From: Sordaria brevicollis
Lineage: Eukaryota > Ascomycota > Sordariomycetes > Sordariales > Sordariaceae
DNA length: 64,000 nt
Assembly (NCBI GenBank): GCA_033439795.1
Contig: JAUTDP010000005.1
Span: 3,377,001 to 3,441,000 of the forward strand
Reading direction: 5' to 3'
The notes under the pieces were generated by a model, which ran no database searches, was not told the origin of the DNA, and was given only the letters and a program-made list of their open reading frames with translations. Within the stretch, counting starts at the first letter, position 1, and every line of letters starts with the position of its first letter. The position numbers and the translations under genes are program-made. Positions 58,571 to 64,000 of the stretch are shown here, piece after piece.

Positions 58571-60238
58571 CTAGTGCTTCCTCCTCGAGGTGCTGCTCAC
58601 CAACTTCTTCTTGACAGCCTTGGGTATCTTTTCCTTCCTCTTCTCCCGCTTGGCCTCCTTGACGGCCTGCTTGTGGGCCTTTTTGTCGTCCTTGTCGATG
58701 AACCGCTTTCCTCTTGGCGTTCCCTTTTCGAATCGGCTTTCGTCGTCGTCGTCGTCGTCGCTGCCACTGCCCTCCTCGCTTCCTGACTGATCCTCGTCCT
58801 CAGACTCATCCTCCTGGTCATCCGCCTTCTGCACCACCTGATCGGCCAACAAATTCTTGTAAACCAGATCCTCGCCCTGGCCCTCATTAACCTTTGCCAC
58901 ATCCTTCTCGACATCATACACCTCGTTGAGCGTCTTGGGGATATACTGGTTCCTGAAAACCTCGTTATCCACCTCCTGCTCGGCCCTAGCCTCTTCGGTA
59001 TCCTCCACCTCGACCCTGGTGGCATACAGATGTTCCACCATCTCCTTCATCCCCTGCTCGTCGCTCACCTCGCCCTTTGGCGAAACGATAAAGTCGAAAA
59101 TAGTCCTATCGCTCAACGTATCGACGCCCTTCCTCCTAAAAAAATCGCCTACATTCTTAATATCCATCCTCAAAAACTCCAGACTGTGCGGATGGTCATG
59201 CTCCACAGACTGCGACACATCAATAATGAACAACCTCCCCTTGTGATACAAGATATTGTACTCCGACAAATCCGCATGCACCAGCCTGCACACCTGATAC
59301 AACTTGCGCATCAGCCCCAGAAGCTGGACGTACAACTCCCTCCACTGCTCATCCGCATCCTCGCCCGAAATCGGCGCGTCGCGCAACCGGGGGTAGGCCC
59401 ACCCTTTCCTGTCTCCCAAAAAGCTCATGACGAGGACATGCAACTTGAGCTTAATCGGCTCCGGACACGGGATGCCCGCGGTGTACAGTCTCCGCAGGTT
59501 CCTAAACTCCTTTTCGGCCCACAACTTGACCATCTTCCTGTTATTCCCCTTCTCGGAGCCGCTCTTAAATCGGTGTTCGCCGGTGATGTACTTTTCGCGG
59601 TCTTTAAAAACCAAAATGGCCGTCTTGTAGACTTTGATGGCCTTGTGCACTGGTGCTCCCGACGAGCCATCGTCGGGGTGCAGCACGGCGCCGTAGACGT
59701 TGGCTTCTTTGCCCGTGGAGATGGCGCCGTGAATTTCGGACACGAAACCCTGGTTGATCATCTGCAAAAGAATCATGCGCGTGCGCTGGTCGAGAACGAG
59801 CTCGGAGGTGGCGCGGTCGGCTTTGTCCTTGTTGCGCTCCGAAGGGCCGGAGGCGTTGTCGAAGGCGTCGATGCGGATCTTGCCGGCGAACTTGGAGAGG
59901 GCGGCGATTTGGTCGTCGACGCGGGCTGAGGTGTTGGCTGTGGGTTTTTGGGATTGTTGTTGTTGCTGCGCCTGGGCTTGGGCTTGTTGTTGAGACTGCT
60001 GCGAGTTGGTGGCGCCGTGTTGTTGGCGGTTGTAGGACTTGGTCAGGTCGGCGCCGCCGTCTTCGTAGTCGAGGTCATCGTCGTCGGATTCGAAAACATC
60101 TTGGAGGTCGTCGTCGTCGTCGTCGTCGTCTTCTTGGAGGACAAGGTTGTTGAGCTGGGCGGTGGTGTTGTCGACGGTCTGGGTGTTGTCGGTTGTTGTC
60201 GCCGGGGTGGTCGACGTGAGTTCTGGTTGGGAAGCCAT
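58571..60238 (-). CDS. rio1: RIO1 atypical serine/threonine kinase, 555 aa
   Basis: The start at 60238 gives MASQPELTS; the earlier ATG at 60340 adds an unlikely 34 residues. RIO1 is an atypical kinase/ATPase needed for the final cytoplasmic maturation of the 40S ribosomal subunit. Motifs: the glycine-rich loop STGKEANVYGA (173-183), the ATP-contacting Lys in AIKVYKT (201), the catalytic loop LVHADLSEYNIL with Asp322 and Asn327, and the metal-binding Asp339 in IIDVSQSVEHDHP. The RIO-specific EFRNLRRLYTAGIPCPEPI lies at about 243-261. The acidic N-terminus (poly-Asp at 37-43, DDDD at 51-54) and a Gln-rich run (79-96) are low-complexity. The C-terminus is Asp/Glu-rich then Lys/Arg-rich (KKLVSSTSRRKH), typical for fungal RIO1. 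No intron is needed. Confidence 0.93.
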   Translation of the reverse strand: MASQPELTSTTPATTTDNTQTVDNTTAQLNNLVLQEDDDDDDDDLQDVFESDDDDLDYEDGGADLTKSYNRQQHGATNSQQSQQQAQAQAQQQQQSQKPTANTSARVDDQIAALSKFAGKIRIDAFDNASGPSERNKDKADRATSELVLDQRTRMILLQMINQGFVSEIHGAISTGKEANVYGAVLHPDDGSSGAPVHKAIKVYKTAILVFKDREKYITGEHRFKSGSEKGNNRKMVKLWAEKEFRNLRRLYTAGIPCPEPIKLKLHVLVMSFLGDRKGWAYPRLRDAPISGEDADEQWRELYVQLLGLMRKLYQVCRLVHADLSEYNILYHKGRLFIIDVSQSVEHDHPHSLEFLRMDIKNVGDFFRRKGVDTLSDRTIFDFIVSPKGEVSDEQGMKEMVEHLYATRVEVEDTEEARAEQEVDNEVFRNQYIPKTLNEVYDVEKDVAKVNEGQGEDLVYKNLLADQVVQKADDQEDESEDEDQSGSEEGSGSDDDDDDESRFEKGTPRGKRFIDKDDKKAHKQAVKEAKREKRKEKIPKAVKKKLVSSTSRRKH

Positions 60239-61324
60239 GTTGGTGTTGGGGCTGCTTTGAATATTGTCAGCAGCTGAGGTGGTGATGGAGGCAAGTGGAA
60301 GTTGAAGCACCAGGGAACAACTCTGGACGTCCACTGGCAATTTTCTTGGTGGGGCCGAGCTTACCTTATCTTATCGGAATGCGGGGTGTCGGCCAGCTTT
60401 GCCAAGAATTTGGAGTTCGTAGGGCTGTTTTTGAGATTCAGGGTTAGGGTCGCCGTCACTGTTGCTGAGGACAACGTCGAAGATGAATAAAAGATGTTGA
60501 CAATTCGGATGATATTGATGTTTAAATAATATCTGGTTCATTCAGCATTTGTCATTTGTCTTGTTGCCTCTTCGCAATTGTGAAGTGGAATCCATGGTGA
60601 CCACTTCGCCACCGGGTGTGCCTGCCGCCAAGACAGGCACTAACAATTACAGGCCATGATGCTGACGCTATCATTCTGATTCATTCCATTTCCTTTTTTC
60701 CCGTTTTCCACTCTTCAACTTCTGGCACAAAACTCGATTTTTCCGTGACTCACGTCTATTGTCCAGTTTTCAAACGCCGTTCTCGTATCGTCATCATTTT
60801 TTGGCAGCAGACCAGTCAAAGAACCCGAGTGCTGACGATGCCACTAACAGCCGGTCTCCTTGTGGCGGCACTCAGCTGTTAGTGCTTCACTACCCCGGGC
60901 CAAGTCATCAAGCAACATAACATCATGGGTTCGGATATACAGAAAACCCATTATCCTCGACCTTCTGCTCGTCAAGATTCGAGAGTGAACAGTCTGACAA
61001 TATAGGATGAAAGTAATCCCATCACGACCTCCTGTCCCTGACCCGAGACCTGACCTCATTCGGTTCAGCATGCTACCTTGAAGTAGACTCAGGATCCGAT
61101 TCAAGGTCGTCAACATCTCCTATTATCACCAACGACCTCAATAGGTTCTTCAACAACCAGGTCCGACACAGTAAATCGTGAACTGGGAGTCAGTACCGAA
61201 GGTTACGTTAAAATGGGTATATATAACACCAGTTCCTCACCACAGCATGCAAGTCTTCCAGCTCTTCCTACAACTGCCACCATCACCCACCATCAAAAAC
61301 AACACCAACAACACCACAGCCGCC
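60239..61324. other. Intergenic DNA upstream of RIO1 and of the first MC/CxxC gene
   Basis: This is a divergent promoter region. A TATATATAA word lies at 61218-61226, about 100 bp before the MC/CxxC gene at 61325. No other feature is seen. Confidence 0.55.
61218..61226 (+). promoter_or_regulatory. TATA box of the first MC/CxxC gene
   Basis: TATATATAA lies 99 bp before the ATG at 61325 in otherwise mixed sequence. Confidence 0.5.
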
Positions 61325-61693
61325 ATGTGCCACTCCCTCCCCATAACCCGGTACTGCCTCAACCGCTCCAAATGCCCTTACAACCTCGGCGGCTTCAACG
61401 CCCAAGGCCAACATGACTATAACGCTTACTACAAGCATACGATACACAACAGGTACTGCCATGAACCTGCTCTAAAAAAAAATGAGTTTGGTGACGGGCC
61501 TTGCAAAACGGGCAGGGATCCGAGGAGGGATGTCAGAGAGGTGGTGAGGAAGGGGGATAAATTGTGTGGGAGGTGTAGGGTTGATGAGGAGAGGGGAAAG
61601 GGGGAGAAGGGGGAGGGGAAGATGGTTGGGGAGAGGGGGAAATGGGGAGGTGAGGTGAAGATGGTTGGGTTGAGGGGAGGAGGGATGGGTTGA
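61325..61693 (+). CDS. Small cysteine protein MC/CxxC paralog 1, 122 aa
   Basis: The start at 61325 (GCCGCCATGTGC) matches a strong fungal start context and is the only start that aligns with the two paralogs downstream. An upstream in-frame ATG at 61178 would add 49 unrelated residues. Cysteines fall at 2, 11, 17, 45, 60, 81 and 84. The motif is MC-x8-C-x5-C with RYC and an Asn at 13, a GG at 22-23, RYCH at 43-46, and a C-terminal CGRC. There is no signal peptide or membrane helix, so a cytosolic or nuclear, perhaps zinc-binding, protein is likely. After residue 88 the sequence is a Gly/Lys/Glu low-complexity tail made by purine-rich DNA. I know of no named family. Many filamentous fungi carry short uncharacterised proteins that start with MC and end with CxxC. 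Confidence 0.62.
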   Translation: MCHSLPITRYCLNRSKCPYNLGGFNAQGQHDYNAYYKHTIHNRYCHEPALKKNEFGDGPCKTGRDPRRDVREVVRKGDKLCGRCRVDEERGKGEKGEGKMVGERGKWGGEVKMVGLRGGGMG

Positions 61694-62049
61694 GAGGTTG
61701 AGGGTTGAAGGGGAATGGGGTGGTGAGGGTTTAGGTTTGGTGCCTACGCTGCTTGGTAGGGCTGGGAGGAGGAGCTGGGGATCAGGTGGGAAAATTTGGG
61801 TTGGTTTGTCGTTGGAATTCATGGTCGATGCTTTCATTGAGTTCTTTCTTTCTCTCGCTCTCTTTTCTGTTTTATTTCCTTCCACGAGTGTTGCGCAGCG
61901 AGATGGCCTCATGCGACATTATTCCTTGAGCAGCTCTTCTGATGTTCTTCGTACAGTTCTGTTTTCGACTTGTTCTGCTTTTACCTTTTCTATCCTGGCC
62001 CCATCCCCGTCTCTCCTCCTACGCCCTGAAAGTCGTCTCCCTTTAGACC
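61694..62049. other. Short intergenic stretch between convergent MC/CxxC paralogs
   Basis: This holds the 3' regions of paralog 1 (plus) and paralog 2 (minus). No frame is supported. Confidence 0.55.
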
Positions 62050-62334
62050 TTATGTCTTCCAATTTCCAGAGTTCAAACATCCCCAGCAAAACTCAGTAAC
62101 AGTGTTACCATCCCGCCACTTCTCATGTCTTGCAAAGCCGCCATTCGGACACAAACTCGAAGTCGAGGATTCGGAAGATTCGCCTTGGGCTAGAGCATGT
62201 GAACATTTAACCGTGCGTACTTCCCACCGGAAGAAGCGCTTGTTCAGTTCCCCGTTCGAGCTAAGCCGGCCATATCCCGCTGCACACAAGCTTGAGTTGC
62301 GGCAGTACTTGTATTCGTGGTAGTAGGTGCACAT
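62050..62334 (-). CDS. Small cysteine protein MC/CxxC paralog 2, 94 aa
   Basis: Intronless frame starting ACCACCATGTGC. Cysteines are at 2, 11, 17, 44, 62, 83 and 86. The first three have exactly the same spacing as in the neighbours at 61325 and 63522 (MC-x8-C-x5-C, with KYC, Asn13 and Ser/Pro at 15). A GYG follows at 20-22, VKCSH at 42-46, then DGNTV before CWGC. It ends eight residues after the CxxC, so the conserved part alone makes the whole protein. No signal peptide or helix is seen. Seven cysteines plus conserved His residues would suit metal binding. Function unknown. Confidence 0.65.
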   Translation of the reverse strand: MCTYYHEYKYCRNSSLCAAGYGRLSSNGELNKRFFRWEVRTVKCSHALAQGESSESSTSSLCPNGGFARHEKWRDGNTVTEFCWGCLNSGNWKT

Positions 62335-62883
62335 GGTGGTCTCCTAAAGCACGGGGCAAGTTGGGTTGTCCGGAATCTTTAGGCAGTGGGTGGCAGCGAT
62401 CAACTTTAGTGGACATGATTCTGGCTATAAAGTTGACCTTTCCACATAGAGGTAGCGATTCGACGTGGCTTCCAAGTGAAGTCGTGCGTCGAACGTCGAA
62501 GAGCAAACTCATCGTCAAGCCTTCCATCCTGGTTCATCACCTTGATACTGCCTTGGGCGACATTTGAGCTTTGAAGATGGTCTCATTTGCGTGGCTCATT
62601 CACGACACTCCTTGTTTGCAACAGGATTCAACTGTGACTTTCCAACCTTTACTTTATTCCTCTGCAGTTGGTTTCTGCGCTGTTCTCTTCGCGTTTCCTG
62701 CACTCTACATATCCCCTATCCCGTCTTATCCCTTCGTTTCCAGTTTTCCAGTTTCCCACCTAGATCTTCCCAAATTCCCCTTTGCTTGTCGCCTCTCGTC
62801 CTTAGGTATTGATCCCATCCACTTCTCGCCCATGATACCTACCTTTCCGCATTAGAGCCTTTATCCTGCACGTTCAATAGACC
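62335..62883. other. Intergenic DNA between MC/CxxC paralogs 2 and 3
   Basis: Promoter of paralog 2 on the minus strand. A CTATAAAG word on the plus strand (62,424-62,431) has no plausible gene after it. Confidence 0.5.
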
Positions 62884-63522
62884 TCATTCTTGGTCCTTGG
62901 ACGTAGAGGTACCTTGGCCCTCACACTGCCGCTGCTGCTCCCGCTCGCGCTCGCGCTCGAACTTCTCTAACTCCTCGTCCAGCTCTTCATCAAATTCCTC
63001 CAAACTCTTCTCAATAGCATCGCCCGTAAGGTCAATAACCGGAGGTAGCTTCTGGGGCCGTTCGTAATGCTCTGTCGGTATCTCCACCACGATGCGCGTC
63101 TCTTTTACCACTCCAGGCAGCTCTTTCTGCTCCTTCACCAGGGACACTCCAGGCTGCTCATTCTGCTCAACCTGCTCAACCTCCACAACCTCACCCCTCT
63201 CCTTCACCACTCCAACCTCACCCCTCTCCTCACCCCTCTCCTCCTCCCTCTTCTCCTCCTCCTCCTTCTGCTCCTCACCCCCCTCCTCACGCCCCTCCTT
63301 CCGCTGCCCAACCCTACACTCCAAACACTCCCCATCCTCCACATACGTACTCAACCTCCCATCAACCTTGAGATCGGTCCCGCCACAATTAAGGTCGGAG
63401 CAGTACCGACGGACGTATTGCCGCGAGTACCAACGGCGCGGCGGGCTGGCGAAGAGGCCGTACCCGCCGAGACAGCGGGGGCCGTTGGTGCAGAAGCGGT
63501 GGGTTGTGGATTGTTTGCACAT
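62884..63522 (-). CDS. Cysteine protein MC/CxxC paralog 3 with acidic coiled-coil tail, 212 aa
   Basis: Starts MCKQ with Cys at 2, 11, 17, 41, 46, 66 and 69. It shares MC-x8-C-x5-C with RFC, Asn13 and Pro at 15, then GGYG (19-22), RRYCSD (38-43), and DGECLEC for the CxxC. Unlike its neighbours it continues for about 140 residues: a Glu/Lys-rich low-complexity region (residues 73-110), then Val/Glu/Gln-rich segments and a final predicted coiled coil (LEEFDEELDEELEKFERERE). The tail sequence PPVIDLTGD resembles the core of a SUMO-interacting motif (V/I-I-D-L-T), an inference only. A TATA word (CTATAAAGG read on the minus strand, plus-strand 63,723-63,731) lies about 200 bp before the start. Function unknown. 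Confidence 0.65.
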   Translation of the reverse strand: MCKQSTTHRFCTNGPRCLGGYGLFASPPRRWYSRQYVRRYCSDLNCGGTDLKVDGRLSTYVEDGECLECRVGQRKEGREEGGEEQKEEEEKREEERGEERGEVGVVKERGEVVEVEQVEQNEQPGVSLVKEQKELPGVVKETRIVVEIPTEHYERPQKLPPVIDLTGDAIEKSLEEFDEELDEELEKFEREREREQQRQCEGQGTSTSKDQE

Positions 63523-64000
63523 TTTTTGGTATTTGGGGGTTTAGTTTCCTTTCTTTGATATGGTAGCTGGGATGCAGTTGTGTACGTACTTGGGAGGGGT
63601 GGGTTACTGTTTTGTTGGTATGGTTTTTGGTTGGTTTTCTGGAGGAAATTCTTACTTAGTTAGGTATCGGATTTGTGGTGGAAGAGAAGACCTAAACGTT
63701 GATCTGGCTGAGTTAAAAGGTCCTTTATAGGCCGTCTTGGGAGTAGGATCTATGTGACGTCTCTAGACTGTTGCGTTTGCGGATGAATAGGCACCAAAAA
63801 GGTGAATGACGCCAGGTTGCCATTGTACAATGGGCGGTCGCCTTGAAATATCCCTCTATTCAACTCAGTGACCTTCATTTATCAGAGCAGGTGACCTGCG
63901 TAGTTGTAACGGGCGAGGGAAGACCGAAGATGGGTATACGGATGGAATCCCCTTTGTTCTATTCTATTGTTGCTGTCAATCTCCAGGCCCAAAGGTCCAT
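63523..64000. other. 5' region of MC/CxxC paralog 3
   Basis: Contains the TATA word noted for paralog 3 and no other supported feature. The next gene is outside the window. Confidence 0.55.

Noticed and set aside
58926..60277. Long plus-strand frames opposite RIO1
   Set aside because: They are antisense shadows of the conserved kinase. Motifs and codon use support the minus strand.

Overview
The window looks like nuclear DNA of a filamentous ascomycete, most likely a Sordariales species close to Neurospora or Sordaria. The reasons are short GT..AG introns with CTAAC-type branch sites, a PREG/Pho80-type cyclin, a RIO1 kinase, a CSC1-family channel, and above all a 19.6-kb AT-rich block with the signature of repeat-induced point mutation (RIP): CpA and TpG are almost absent while CpG survives and stop codons are everywhere. 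No rRNA, tRNA, CRISPR or bacterial-type feature was seen. The species is inferred, not proven.

Layout. 1-6.76 kb: unique-looking DNA with many microsatellites and no gene I can support. 6,762-26,390: a three-level nest of dead transposons. The outermost is a PIF/Harbinger-like DNA transposon (element C) with about 30-bp inverted ends starting GGGCGCG, a 3-bp AAA flank, a decayed DDE transposase on the minus strand and a second decayed ORF on the plus strand. A Ty3/gypsy chromovirus (element B, minus orientation, 240-bp LTRs, target duplication ATTTA) sits inside C. A second copy of the same family (element A, plus orientation, 252-bp LTRs, target duplication TAAAT) sits inside B. Both gypsy copies carry gag, protease-RT-RNase H, integrase, chromodomain and an unusual antisense reading frame near the 3' LTR, all broken by RIP. 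26.4-33.6 kb: another gene-poor stretch with a 382-bp hAT-type MITE.

From 33.6 kb the window becomes genic: a 6-Cys small secreted protein (-), a CSC1/OSCA-like channel (-), a single-pass membrane protein (-), a secreted Thr/Asp-rich protein (+), a thiamine-pyrophosphate enzyme (+), the phosphate-regulatory cyclin preg (+), an MDR oxidoreductase (-) and the ribosome-biogenesis kinase RIO1 (-). Last comes a cluster of three small cysteine proteins that share an exact N-terminal MC-x8-C-x5-C spacing and a C-terminal CxxC.

The genes do not form one pathway. Most look like ordinary single-copy housekeeping or secreted-protein genes beside a heterochromatic transposon island. The best candidates for something not yet described are the three-paralog MC/CxxC family at 61.3-63.5 kb, the antisense ORF of the chromovirus, and the gradient of RIP across the four LTRs.
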